A stretch of 64,000 nucleotides of DNA from Planctomycetota bacterium (GCA_016235815.1 JACRIM010000060.1:1-64000), one strand, 5' to 3'; shown: positions 1-7,736, counted from the first letter of the stretch. A program made the numbers and translations. The notes: generated by a model not told the origin, from the letters alone.

Positions 1-12
1 GGGGTGGAAAAT

Positions 13-36
13 TCGAAACGTCGAAAAGTCGAAATG
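13..36. repeat. 8-nt tandem repeat (TCGAAANG x3)
   Basis: Three consecutive octamers, TCGAAACG, TCGAAAAG and TCGAAATG. The same unit recurs at 376-407. It belongs to a set of degenerate 7-8 nt tandem repeats scattered through the window. Confidence 0.75.
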
Positions 37-375
37 AGGTGGCAAGGGATTCGAGGGGGCAAGGGGCCGAGGGGAAGTGGGACCCGCAAATGGCCGCAAA
101 TCGCGGTTTTTGGCCGCAAGAAGCCGCAACTTGTTGCGGGGGGTGGCGGGGGTGGAATGCGATGGGTCGCAACCGCAGCGTTTGCAGGGGGGCGCAGGTA
201 TGACCCGTGCGGCGCGACTTGTGTGTGTCGTGCTTGACCTGAACCATGGGCGCTCCTGTTGGTTGCCGGATTCTCTCTTTCTCCAACGACACCTATCAAT
301 CTTGCTCGGTGTTTCAGTCGGGTGTGATTTTGTTTGTAAGTCGCGGGCGGGCCGGGGGTTGGGATCGCTGAAACT

Positions 376-407
376 TCGAAAAGCCGAAACGTCGAAAAGT
401 CGAAATT
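376..407. repeat. 8-nt tandem repeat (TCGAAAAG x4)
   Basis: Four consecutive octamers, TCGAAAAG, CCGAAACG, TCGAAAAG and TCGAAATT. The unit is the same as at 13-36, 340 nt away, in the same orientation. Confidence 0.75.
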
Positions 408-431
408 GGCGGGCAGCAATTCCCGAGGTTG

Positions 432-2903
432 TCATTGGGCGGCGAGCAAGGCGGTGACGAAGGGTTCGAGGTCGGGGGGATTGATGGTGTTGTCGGCGTT
501 GAAGTCGGCGATGTAGAGGTCACCGGGGTCGGTGGAAGCGGTGAGGATGGCAGTGATGAAGGGGGCGATGTCGAGGGCGTCGAGTTTGCCGTCGCCGGAC
601 AGGTCGCCGGGGATGAATCCCCAGATGCGAATGTTGTCGAGTACGACGGAGCCGCCGGGGGTGTTGTCGGTGCGGAGGACGAAGGTGAGGCTGGCGGTTG
701 TTCCGGCGGCATGGCCGACATAGATCGCGCCGCTGGAGCGGAGTTGGCCGACGGCGAGTGAAATTGAAGCGTTGTCGTAGTAGAGGATTTCGTCGTTGAG
801 GTAGACGGTGAGGGATTCGTCGCCGCGTGGGTCGCGGAACATGTAGTCTAACTTAAGCTGCGACACCTTAGCGGGCCAGGCGATGTCTTTGAAGAACGAT
901 GCCTCGCCATCCTCGCTCATTACAAGGCAGATGTTGGCCGGATCGGTGGGATCGGCGCCGATGACAAGTTGGGAGTTGGTCCCCTGCCAAGAGGCGGCAT
1001 CATCAAGGGCGTCGTGAAGCAACAGGCCCATTCCCGCAAGGTTTGGATCTGTTGTTGATCCAGTACCCATTCGCGCTGTAGAACAAGCCGTGCAATTGCT
1101 TCCCGGGCCTTGGAAACTGCCCGAGTTAGAATTACATTCCGACGAACTCGTGATTTCGCATCCGTATGGATAACAACAAGCACCCGCTCCGGTCATGTAG
1201 AATTTGTAATAATTGCTTTCATAGAAGTATCCAGTCGGGAATTGATCTACGTCAAGTATTGAGATGGGTTGATTGTCAAACTCTGTAGTAAAGATTTTGC
1301 CGGGTATCGCCAGTGGATACCAACCCCAAGGAATTTGATTTTCCGGGACACAAGAAGGGTCACACCCGTGTATCCATGTATGAGCAACAAAAGAACATGC
1401 ATACTCAGGAAGGTCATGAAGGAGAACATTGGTCCCACCGTTTTTTAACGGAGCCCGTCCTACACCGAGTGGGGACGAAAGCGTGTAGTAAAAGAAGGCC
1501 AGCGCGTTCACTGATGATGGGACGATCAGCTCTTGCGTGTCGATGCCCGCGATCCTGGGGGTATCCAGGGCGGTTAGCGAGTCAATTGGATAGGTGGCAC
1601 TCAATTCCCGGGCGGTTTGACCCAAGAGTCCGCCTCCGTGTGAATGGCCGATGAAGTGCAACTCGCTTCCTATCTGGCCATTGTTCGCCTGGATTAAGTC
1701 CTTGAGGGCCAGCGTCAATGCGCTTCCTTCTTCTTTTGCCTTCTTACCGGATTTGTAGGCATCTTGGTATATTTTCTCCAAGTCAGATGCAGCACTTAGA
1801 ATTGCGTCGCGACTCCTATTCGCCAAGGCTAACGATCCGCCCTGAAATAGCCCTTGATAAAACAAGTTTTGTAGATTCTGCCACAGAGTTGCAGCCGTCA
1901 CGAGAAATTGATCTGGTACATCGCACTTTTCGTTCGGATCGGCCGAAACAGCCCAATCCCATGCATAGATGTTCGATTGATGCACGCGCTGACGAATCGC
2001 GCAGGCGATCGAAGACATTGCGAAGGCCTGGTTTTGACATGGCGGCTTGCTCACTCCAATTCCATCGAGTGCTCCATCCCAGCCGTGAGCGAGAATGTAT
2101 GTCGGCCAGTTCGGATTCGGCGTCAACGCAACTGTCGCCTGTTGAAACGTACCACTTCCTTCGTTCCACGGCCAAAGATGGCTGGGCGAACTAAGTGGGG
2201 GACGTGGCGGGGGCAGGCCGGGTGGCGGCTGGTTTGCTGGCGGAGTCAGCGCACACATCGGTGCAACGGCGGAGACGGGGTTGGAGAGCGGACTTGTGAG
2301 TGCGCCGAAGCGGGCGCGGATTTTGTAGGTGTAGGTTGCGCCGGCGGAGAGGCCATTGATGTTCCAGAAGGTGATGCCGTTGGTTTGGGTGGTAAAGATC
2401 AGGGCGTTGTTGCGGAAGATGTCATAGTTCGTGGCTCCGGGGGCGGCGGTCCAGGTGAGGCGGATGCCGGGGGTGATGCCGTTGCATTGGGGAACGGCCG
2501 AGTTGAGTGTCGGGGCGGCTTGGGGGACGTTCATGGAGAAGAGTTCGGAGTCGCCCCAGGCGCGGTTGATGTTGCGGGTGTCGAGCGATGTGGGCTGGCT
2601 ATCGGAGTAGGCCGGGGCGATGAAAGTGAGCGAGGTGTTGAGGTTGAAGGCGGCGCTGTCGGCGAATGTGGGGACGGTGGTGGTGAGGGCGGTGTTGATA
2701 TTGAATGGGGCGCTGTCGGTGAAGGTTGGGGCGGTGTAGGTCGATTGGGTGTTCATGGGAAAGGGGGCGCTGTCGGTGGAGGTGAGGTCGGCGCGCGCGG
2801 GGCAGAGGGTAATTGCCGGCGCGATGCACAAAAGCGCAATCGAAAAAGCTCGGTTCTGCGAACCGAGGCGAAACGGGATGCCAATACGGCGCTTGTGGAT
2901 CAT
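432..2903 (-). CDS. Secreted lipase-like alpha/beta-hydrolase with FN3-like domain and dockerin-like tail
   Basis: An 823-aa exported multidomain protein. A signal peptide spans about residues 1-37. Four degenerate 18-aa repeats carrying 'DSAPFNINT'-type motifs cover about 40-115. A fibronectin-III-like domain covers about 130-215, and a Pro-rich linker follows. The alpha/beta-hydrolase region (about 235-560) carries GHSHGG with the probable nucleophile Ser421. After it come a Cys-rich 'GACCYPYGC' module, a beta-rich region, and two C-terminal dockerin/EF-hand-like repeats ('GDLSGDGKLDALD'). The start is chosen because AGGAGG lies seven bases upstream, and because the longer frame would run through the transposase gene. 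The ATG overlaps the transposase stop codon as ATGA, so the two are probably co-translated. Substrate is unknown. Lipase or esterase activity is inferred from the GxSxG motif only. Confidence 0.8.
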   Translation of the reverse strand: MIHKRRIGIPFRLGSQNRAFSIALLCIAPAITLCPARADLTSTDSAPFPMNTQSTYTAPTFTDSAPFNINTALTTTVPTFADSAAFNLNTSLTFIAPAYSDSQPTSLDTRNINRAWGDSELFSMNVPQAAPTLNSAVPQCNGITPGIRLTWTAAPGATNYDIFRNNALIFTTQTNGITFWNINGLSAGATYTYKIRARFGALTSPLSNPVSAVAPMCALTPPANQPPPGLPPPRPPLSSPSHLWPWNEGSGTFQQATVALTPNPNWPTYILAHGWDGALDGIGVSKPPCQNQAFAMSSIACAIRQRVHQSNIYAWDWAVSADPNEKCDVPDQFLVTAATLWQNLQNLFYQGLFQGGSLALANRSRDAILSAASDLEKIYQDAYKSGKKAKEEGSALTLALKDLIQANNGQIGSELHFIGHSHGGGLLGQTARELSATYPIDSLTALDTPRIAGIDTQELIVPSSVNALAFFYYTLSSPLGVGRAPLKNGGTNVLLHDLPEYACSFVAHTWIHGCDPSCVPENQIPWGWYPLAIPGKIFTTEFDNQPISILDVDQFPTGYFYESNYYKFYMTGAGACCYPYGCEITSSSECNSNSGSFQGPGSNCTACSTARMGTGSTTDPNLAGMGLLLHDALDDAASWQGTNSQLVIGADPTDPANICLVMSEDGEASFFKDIAWPAKVSQLKLDYMFRDPRGDESLTVYLNDEILYYDNASISLAVGQLRSSGAIYVGHAAGTTASLTFVLRTDNTPGGSVVLDNIRIWGFIPGDLSGDGKLDALDIAPFITAILTASTDPGDLYIADFNADNTINPPDLEPFVTALLAAQ

Positions 2904-2938
2904 TTGCGCGCCTCCTGGTTCGCCGCGGTTCGCAGAAC
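2849..2938. repeat. Inverted repeats at the RAYT/lipase junction (REP-like candidate)
   Basis: GTTCTGCGAACC at 2853-2864 is matched by its exact reverse complement at 2927-2938. The left copy is itself a 7-bp palindrome (2849-2867, loop CTGCG). The pair straddles the transposase stop codon and the lipase start codon. RAYT genes are classically flanked by REP palindromes, so these are candidate REPs. That link is inferred. Confidence 0.5.
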
Positions 2939-3625
2939 AGCGATCTGCTTCGCCGCGAACACTGGCGAGACGGCTGTGCCACAAGTGCCGGTGAACGGCG
3001 TTACGAAGCTCCAATTTTGTTTGCGCTTGCCTTCCTTCACGGGGTTCATTTCGACGTAGTGGATGCGTCCGACGATCTCTTCGTCCGTGAAAAGAAAAAC
3101 CTTGCGGCAGTCCGCGCCCCAGGGCGTTGGAGGCGTTTCGCCGGGCGGGGCGAAGCTGGCCAGCGGATGAAGGTTGCTCGCGGCCAGCTCCGTGCTGGCT
3201 CCGGCCTTGAGCAGACGAACGACTTGTTCGATGCGGTAGGAATGCCGCGCGATCACCAAGTGGACGTGCTGCGGCAGGATCGCGCAGGCGTACACGATGT
3301 GGCCGCATTTGGCCACGATGCGGGCAAAGGCCCGGGCGACGACCTGGGCTTGGCGGCCGTCGAAGACGACGGGCGGATACTTCAAAGCCCGCTTGGCGGC
3401 AAGGCGGGCCTGGATGTCATGCGGCTTGCGGGCGACGGAGCGGCGTGAATCGGTTTTCGTGGCGGGGCCGAATTGGAAAATGGCGGGCGAGCCGACGAAA
3501 TCGGAGTTGCTCCCGCGCGGATCATTGGGCAGCCAGAATCCGTAGGCGCAGAAGATGACGTGATAGGCGATGACGGGGCGCTGCGCGTCGCGAGAGTCGG
3601 CGATGACTTTGAGTTCCTGGTTCAT
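2900..3625 (-). CDS. REP-associated tyrosine transposase (RAYT, Y1_Tnp family)
   Basis: A 241-aa IS200/IS605-like Y1 transposase of the RAYT type. Near the N-terminus is 'YHVIFCAYGFWLPNDPRGS', typical of this group. The HUH metal-binding motif appears as 'QHVHLV' with His120 and His122. 'IHYVEMNPVKEG' near the C-terminus matches the conserved Y-x-x-x-NP-x-x-x-G segment. Known RAYTs nick and rejoin single-stranded DNA at REP hairpins and are domesticated rather than selfish. The frame is intact with no terminal IS ends. It overlaps the downstream lipase gene by ATGA and is flanked by inverted repeats at its 3' end. The palindrome-rich island at 4774-6485 lies on the other side of the next gene, which makes this the natural candidate for processing those hairpins (inference). 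Confidence 0.85.
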   Translation of the reverse strand: MNQELKVIADSRDAQRPVIAYHVIFCAYGFWLPNDPRGSNSDFVGSPAIFQFGPATKTDSRRSVARKPHDIQARLAAKRALKYPPVVFDGRQAQVVARAFARIVAKCGHIVYACAILPQHVHLVIARHSYRIEQVVRLLKAGASTELAASNLHPLASFAPPGETPPTPWGADCRKVFLFTDEEIVGRIHYVEMNPVKEGKRKQNWSFVTPFTGTCGTAVSPVFAAKQIAVLRTAANQEARK

Positions 3626-3702
3626 TCAATCTGACCGTTTCTCAAAATAATTTCGATCCTCGCTGCGCTCGGAAAAAAGTGTAAAAAGGCAAAGTACAAA
3701 AA

Positions 3703-4773
3703 CTAATTTGAGTCCAGGACCAGACGGAATCCATAGTTGTTGTTCCGAGTGGCGGGCGTGCTGTAGTTGCGGAACGTCGACTGGCAGTCCGTGGCGCTGT
3801 AGTTCCACGCGCCGCCGCGATTCACACGATACCCAGGCTGGTAGTCAGAGCTTGTCCATTCCCAGAGGTTGCCGCTCATGTCGTAGCAGCCGAAGAAGCT
3901 TTTGGAATCGACCGTGCCGCCGGTGCCGTTGTAATGGCCGACTTCCGACGCGCTGCCGACGCAGTAGACCGAGCCATTGTGATGATTGGCCCGTGTACAG
4001 TCGATGCTGTTGCTTTGGAAACAGTAGTACCAGTAGATGTTCTGAACGTTGTCCCAGGCGGCGGCCTTTTCCCACTCCTGCTCGGTGGGCAGGCGGTAGG
4101 TACGGCTGTCGCGAGCGCTGAGCCAGGCGGCGAAGGCCTCGGCGTCCAACGCGCTCACCCAGCGAATGGGGTAATTCTGTTTTCCAATATAGACGGCGTA
4201 GGTGACGGCAGGTGGTGTGCCGTTGCGAGTGATTTCCATGCTGGGGTGGTAGTGGTCGCCGTTTTGGTCGGCGCTATTTAGGTATTCGCAATATCGCTGA
4301 TTCGTCACTTCGTATTTGTCGATGAGGAATGGCCCAACATAAATCTGCGATTGGACATTGCCCTGATATGGAAAAGTTCCTCCGGGGACGAGGACCATGT
4401 TGGTGCCGAGGCCGTCGTCGGCGAAGACGCGGACCTTGAAGCTGCCGGTCTTGCCGGGGATGTCGGCACCGGCGTCCCAGACGATTGCTTTGGCAGCACC
4501 GGGGCTGACGTTGGGGCCGATGGCACCGGTGTAGGTCATGGCGGGGATGTTCCAGCTGGTGCCGCCGTCGGAACTGACGACGAACCAGACGGTGCAGGGG
4601 CCGGTGGCGGCGAGGTCGTAGGTGATGTCGACCAGGCGCGATTGGTCGGGCCGCTGGGCGGCGGTGACGTTGGTGACGGTGGGGCCGGCCCATACGGCGG
4701 TGGGAGAAAAAAAGGCACAGAGGCATACAGGCGCTAAGGCACGGAGGGGGTTGGTTGAGAGCAGGCGCTTCAT
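3703..4773 (-). CDS. Secreted formylglycine-generating-enzyme-like (FGE-sulfatase domain) protein
   Basis: A 356-aa protein with a signal peptide at about residues 1-30, a beta-sandwich-like N-terminal segment (about 30-130) and an FGE-sulfatase domain. Family hallmarks are 'PFLIDKYEVTNQRYCEYLN', 'YRLPTEQEWEKAA', 'YDMSGNLWEW' and 'RGGAW..GFRLV'. In true formylglycine-generating enzymes two active-site cysteines follow the RGGS/A segment. Here only the second is present (in 'ATDCQSTFRN') and the first position is Tyr, so sulfatase activation is unlikely. The start MKRLL is chosen because CGGAGACC lies just upstream and it opens a normal signal peptide; an in-frame ATG at 4809 is an alternative. 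Role unknown. Planctomycetes carry many such secreted paralogues. Confidence 0.8.
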   Translation of the reverse strand: MKRLLSTNPLRALAPVCLCAFFSPTAVWAGPTVTNVTAAQRPDQSRLVDITYDLAATGPCTVWFVVSSDGGTSWNIPAMTYTGAIGPNVSPGAAKAIVWDAGADIPGKTGSFKVRVFADDGLGTNMVLVPGGTFPYQGNVQSQIYVGPFLIDKYEVTNQRYCEYLNSADQNGDHYHPSMEITRNGTPPAVTYAVYIGKQNYPIRWVSALDAEAFAAWLSARDSRTYRLPTEQEWEKAAAWDNVQNIYWYYCFQSNSIDCTRANHHNGSVYCVGSASEVGHYNGTGGTVDSKSFFGCYDMSGNLWEWTSSDYQPGYRVNRGGAWNYSATDCQSTFRNYSTPATRNNNYGFRLVLDSN

Positions 4774-4854
4774 GGCGGGGTCTCCGAAAAAAGGTGACGC
4801 AGTGCGCATTGGGGGGATTATACCAAAAAGACCGGTGGAAGGGGAGAGCCGATG

Positions 4855-4882
4855 GACAATTGACAGTTGACAATGGACAACG
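4855..4882. repeat. 7-nt tandem repeat (GACAATT type, x4)
   Basis: Four consecutive heptamers, GACAATT, GACAGTT, GACAATG and GACAACG. A related array lies at 4979-5006. The format resembles the heptameric STRR repeats described from filamentous cyanobacteria; any relation is only by form. Confidence 0.75.
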
Positions 4883-4978
4883 GGGAGGCAATGGACAGTG
4901 ATTGAGGCGCGGGATGGGATTGTCTCCAAGGCGACTCAATGACCCGCTGGGAGTGGGTGCGAGGGGGGAGGGCCAATG

Positions 4979-5006
4979 GATAATTGATAATGGACAATGG
5001 ATAGCG
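4979..5006. repeat. 7-nt tandem repeat (GATAATT type, x4)
   Basis: Four heptamers, GATAATT, GATAATG, GACAATG and GATAGCG, in the same orientation as the array at 4855-4882 and clearly the same family. Confidence 0.7.
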
Positions 5007-5204
5007 GTGCACCAGCCTATATTAAAGCTTTTTGGGCTTGGGGGTGCGATGTGGGGCGCGGGCGAGGTGTTAGGGCGTGGGTTAGGCCGCCCTTTCAGGG
5101 CTTTATTGGGATGGGCGATTTTTTCCTGGTGCGTTGCACCAGGCTGGAGCGCACCGTTGGTGCTTGTTGATTCGAACCTGTCGAGGACGAGGTGTGTTAT
5201 TGGG

Positions 5205-5259
5205 GAATTGGTACCGGTGGTTGAAACCACCGGCTACGAACGTGCGCCCTGCCGGGCGG
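5205..5259. repeat. Composite double-hairpin element, copy 1
   Basis: Hairpin 1 is CCGGTGGT-TGAA-ACCACCGG (5214-5233). After GCTACGAACGTG comes hairpin 2, CGCCC-TGCC-GGGCG. The element recurs at 5756-5816 with one stem mismatch and at 23436-23482 with a different stem. It leads directly into a GGGATTGTCTCC unit. Confidence 0.8.
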
Positions 5260-5420
5260 TGTAGGTGCGAGAAGGGATTGTCTCCTGGGCGTCTCTGCGA
5301 CTCGCTGGTGGTGCGTGCGAGAAGGGATTGTCTCCCAGGCGACTCTTCGACTCGCACGAGCAAGAAGGGATTGTCTCCCAGGCGACTCTCCGACTCGCAC
5401 GAGCAAGCCCGCACCAGCGA

Positions 5421-5450
5421 CCACGGGTCAACGAGTTGACCCATGCCACC
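5421..5450. repeat. Perfect 8-bp palindromic element, copy 1
   Basis: GGGTCAAC-GA-GTTGACCC (5425-5442) inside a longer conserved string running from CCACGGG to CATGCCACC. An identical copy lies at 6065-6095. Confidence 0.75.
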
Positions 5451-5475
5451 CTTGCTTTCACCGTTTGTATGAAGT

Positions 5476-5564
5476 CCGGCTGAAGCCGGCTTGGGGAGTT
5501 TGTTGGGGCACCTTGGACCACCAACTGAAGTTGGTGGCAAAGGCGGGCCGGCTGAAGCCCGGCC
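5476..5564. repeat. Three consecutive TGAA-loop hairpins
   Basis: CCGGC-TGAA-GCCGG (5476-5489 core), CCACCAAC-TGAA-GTTGGTGG (5518-5537) and GGCCGGC-TGAA-GCCCGGCC with one bulged base (5546-5564). Stem sequences differ completely while pairing and loop are kept, which argues for a structured, mobile or processed element. Confidence 0.75.
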
Positions 5565-5695
5565 AGGAGGATTGCGATAACGATGGCTATGGCGATGCGT
5601 GCGGGTGCAGTGCGGAGCGCGGTGATATGAACGGCGATGGGCTGGTCAATGCGCTGGACACGCAACTGTTTGTGGAGCGGTTTTTGCGGCCGTAG
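5565..5695 (+). pseudogene. Orphan 3' fragment of a TSP3/dockerin-type secreted protein gene
   Basis: The plus-strand frame reads 'DCDNDGYGDACGCS', a thrombospondin type-3-like calcium motif, then 'GDMNGDGLVNALDTQLFV' and a stop. This is the ending seen on secreted proteins elsewhere in the window. Upstream in the same frame there is only repeat sequence with the TGAA-loop hairpins, and no signal peptide or body domain. I read it as the C-terminal remnant of a gene whose 5' part was lost or replaced by repeats. A small expressed peptide cannot be excluded but has no start signal. Confidence 0.6.
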
Positions 5696-5755
5696 GGGGT
5701 GATGCGGGCGGGCGGCGGAGTTCGTGCGTCCTCCGGACGCAGGGGGTTATTGGGG

Positions 5756-5816
5756 GAATTGGTACCGGCGGTTGACACCACCGGCTACGAGCGTGCGCCC
5801 TGCCGGGCGGTGTAGG
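5756..5816. repeat. Composite double-hairpin element, copy 2
   Basis: Nearly identical to the element at 5205-5259. Hairpin 1 has one unpaired position (CCGGCGG against CCACCGG) and a TGAC loop. Hairpin 2, CGCCC-TGCC-GGGCG, is unchanged. As in copy 1 it runs into a GGGATTGTCTCC unit, so about 100 bp are duplicated. Confidence 0.8.
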
Positions 5817-5824
5817 TGCGAGAA

Positions 5825-5976
5825 GGGATTGTCTCCTGGGCGTCTCTTCGACTCGCACGAGCAATGAGCGGAGGGTGCGCGGGATGGGATTGTCTCCCAG
5901 GCGACTCTGCGACCCGCTGGTGGTGCGTGCGAGAAGGGATTGTCTCCCAGGCGACTCTTCGACTCGCACGAGCAAG
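5825..5976. repeat. GGGATTGTCTCC repeat units, cluster 2 (3 copies)
   Basis: Cores at 5825, 5886 and 5936, spaced 61 and 50 nt. The trailing halves match the two unit types of cluster 1. A decayed relative may lie at about 6131-6175. Confidence 0.75.
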
Positions 5977-6064
5977 TTTTCGGCCTGTGCGATTGCCGCG
6001 GCGAATCTTCGACTTGCGCTGTGCGGCTCGGTGTGCAGAATTGTCGGCGCGTTACCTTGAGCTG

Positions 6065-6095
6065 CCACGGGTCAACGAGTTGACCCATGCCACCC
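6065..6095. repeat. Perfect 8-bp palindromic element, copy 2
   Basis: GGGTCAAC-GA-GTTGACCC at 6069-6086, with the same flanks CCAC and CATGCCACCC as the copy at 5421-5450. Confidence 0.75.
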
Positions 6096-6485
6096 GGAAG
6101 GCGATGCGCGATGGAAGCTGGATTGGTACGCGGGAATGGATTCCCAAGACGATGCATGCGAGAAAGGATTCTCCGCACAAGGGGGACCCCACCCTTTCGG
6201 GGCTTCCTCCTCGGGCGCTCCTCAATCCGCTTCGCAACAGAATTTCGCATGAACCATAGTATGTGCTTTGCAGCCGTGAGGTTACGCGACATGCCACCAG
6301 GCTTGCGCCAGGTGCTCAGATTGTGCGAATTCGCGCGTTCATGCGAAACGTTGTTCCCAAGGGGAGGAAGTGCGCTTACCCACCTCGCCACGGCGAGTCG
6401 CCTTTGGAGACCTTGCCCTCCCCTTATCAAGGGGAGGGGATGGGGGCAACATCACTCTGGATTATCGATTTGGCTGGATAACCGA

Positions 6486-7736
6486 TTAGACCCAGCCGCG
6501 GAGTTTGCAGGCCTCGGCTACGCGCGTGACCGCCACCATGTAGGCCGCCAGTCGCATGTGGACGCGGGCTTTTTCGCGGGTGTTGTACACGGCGTCGAAG
6601 GCATCGGTCATGCGGCGGTCGAGCTGCTGGTGCACGTCGGCAAGTGACCAGTAGTAGTTGTAGGTGTTCTGCACCTGCTCGAAGTAGCTGACGGTGACGC
6701 CGCCGGCGTTGGCCATGAAGTCGGGCAGAACGAGAATGCCTTTGTTGTGCAGGATCGCGTCGGCCTCGGGCGTTGTCGGGCCGTTGGCCAGTTCGCAACT
6801 GATCTTGGCCTTGATGTTGTTGGCGTTGGCGGAGGTGATGACGCCCTCCAGGGCCGAGGGATAGAGAATATCCACATCGAGTTCGAGCAGATCGCTGTTG
6901 CTGATCGGCGAGGTGCCGGGAAAGCCCTCGACCTTGCCGGTCTCCAGCTTGTATTTCACGATGGCCTGGGCGTCGATGCCGTTCTTGCAGATGACGCCGC
7001 CGCGCGAATCGCTGACGGCCACCAGCTTGCCGCCGCCGAGGATTTCCTTGTGCAAGGTCGCGGCGAACTGGCCGGCATTGCCGAAGCCCTGAATGGCGTA
7101 GCTGGCTTTGCCCGCGTCGATCTTGAGTTTCTTCGCGGCCTCGCGGACGCAATAGACGCCGCCGCGGGCCGTTGCATCGCCGCGGCCTTCGGAACCGCCG
7201 AGCGGGAGGGGCTTGCCGGTGATCATGCCGGGATGGCTGTGGCCGACGATGGTCTCGTACTCGTCCATCATCCACGCCATGATTTGCGGCGTGGTGTAGA
7301 CATCGGGCGCGGGCACGTCGCGATGGACGCCGAGTTCCTTGCCGACAGCGCGGATGTAGCCGCGGGCGAGGCGTTCCTTTTCACCTTCGGAAAGTTCCTT
7401 CGGGTTGCAGACGATGCCGCCCTTGCCGCCGCCGAGGGGGATGTTCACGGCGGCGCACTTCCATGTCATCCACGCGGCGAGGGCGCGGACGGTGTCGATA
7501 GTCTCATCGGGATGCCAGCGGATGCCGCCCTTGGTCGGGCCGCGGGCGTTGTTGTATTGGACTCGGTAGCCGTGAAAGATGCGGGTTGCGCCGTTGTCCA
7601 TCTTGACGGGGATCGTGAAGTGGTACTCACGCATGGGCCAGCGCAGGAGTTCGTGGGTGGCGGGGTCGAGGCCGAGCTTCTTGGCGGCCTCATCGAGTTG
7701 TTGCTGGGCGATTTTGAACGGGTTCATGTCTGACAT
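6486..7736 (-). CDS. gdhA: Glutamate dehydrogenase (Glu/Leu/Phe/Val dehydrogenase family)
   Basis: A 416-aa enzyme of the usual length. It converts glutamate to 2-oxoglutarate and ammonia, or the reverse, with NAD(P). The N-terminal dimerisation/substrate domain has 'GPTKGGIRWHP', 'MTWKCA' and 'PLGGGKGG' with the conserved lysines (Lys69, Lys93, Lys105). 'DVPAPDVYT' follows, and the Rossmann domain has 'IQGFGNAGQFAA'. The ATG opening MSDMNPFK is preceded by AAGGAGT at good spacing, so the 74 upstream codons of the open frame are not used. Coenzyme preference cannot be read from the sequence with certainty. It is transcribed away from the Gly/Ser-rich gene at 8020, and the 283-nt gap between them must hold both promoters. 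Confidence 0.95.
   Translation of the reverse strand: MSDMNPFKIAQQQLDEAAKKLGLDPATHELLRWPMREYHFTIPVKMDNGATRIFHGYRVQYNNARGPTKGGIRWHPDETIDTVRALAAWMTWKCAAVNIPLGGGKGGIVCNPKELSEGEKERLARGYIRAVGKELGVHRDVPAPDVYTTPQIMAWMMDEYETIVGHSHPGMITGKPLPLGGSEGRGDATARGGVYCVREAAKKLKIDAGKASYAIQGFGNAGQFAATLHKEILGGGKLVAVSDSRGGVICKNGIDAQAIVKYKLETGKVEGFPGTSPISNSDLLELDVDILYPSALEGVITSANANNIKAKISCELANGPTTPEADAILHNKGILVLPDFMANAGGVTVSYFEQVQNTYNYYWSLADVHQQLDRRMTDAFDAVYNTREKARVHMRLAAYMVAVTRVAEACKLRGWV

Larger units (their letters stand above)
1..431. other. Intergenic region with no supported gene
   Basis: No open frame here has protein-like composition or a plausible ribosome site. The stretch holds two copies of an 8-nt tandem repeat of the type TCGAAAAG, listed separately, and G-rich sequence. 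It lies downstream of the minus-strand lipase-like gene that ends at 432, so it may contain that gene's 3' untranslated region, but I see no hairpin with a T-run. Confidence 0.6.
4917..5410. repeat. GGGATTGTCTCC repeat units, cluster 1 (4 copies)
   Basis: The core GGGATTGTCTCC occurs at 4917, 5274, 5324 and 5367, followed each time by a variant of AAGGCGACTC or CAGGCGACTC and then CGACTCGC or GACCCGC. Spacing is 50 then 43 nt in the tight group. Two unit lengths alternate: a 50-nt form with CGCTGGTGGTGCGTGCGAGAA and a 43-nt form with CGCACGAGCAAGAA (each quoted in part). Function unknown. Confidence 0.75.
4774..6485. other. Repeat island: 1.7 kb of dispersed repeats and a gene remnant
   Basis: No intact gene is supported. 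The stretch contains 7-nt tandem repeats (4855-4882 and 4979-5006), seven copies of a GGGATTGTCTCC core unit, two copies of a ~100-bp composite element (about 5192-5300 and 5745-5855), five TGAA-loop hairpins, two copies of an 8-bp perfect palindrome, a perfect 10-bp hairpin near 6416-6438, and the orphan C-terminal coding fragment at 5565-5695. Small frames in it encode only translated repeats. It separates two minus-strand genes and looks like an accumulation site for short mobile repeats. Confidence 0.75.

Noticed and set aside
2904-3308. Upstream extension of the lipase-like frame by 135 codons
   Set aside because: It overlaps the transposase gene in another frame, has Arg-rich shadow composition and no ribosome site. 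AGGAGG marks the start at 2903.
5197-5665. Several short open frames across the repeat island
   Set aside because: They are translations of the repeats (for example repeated 'RLGDNPF' or 'WETIPSR') and not genes.
5274-5976. Possible CRISPR array in the repeat island
   Set aside because: Unit sequence and spacing vary, the 'spacers' are themselves repeated, and no cas gene is present.
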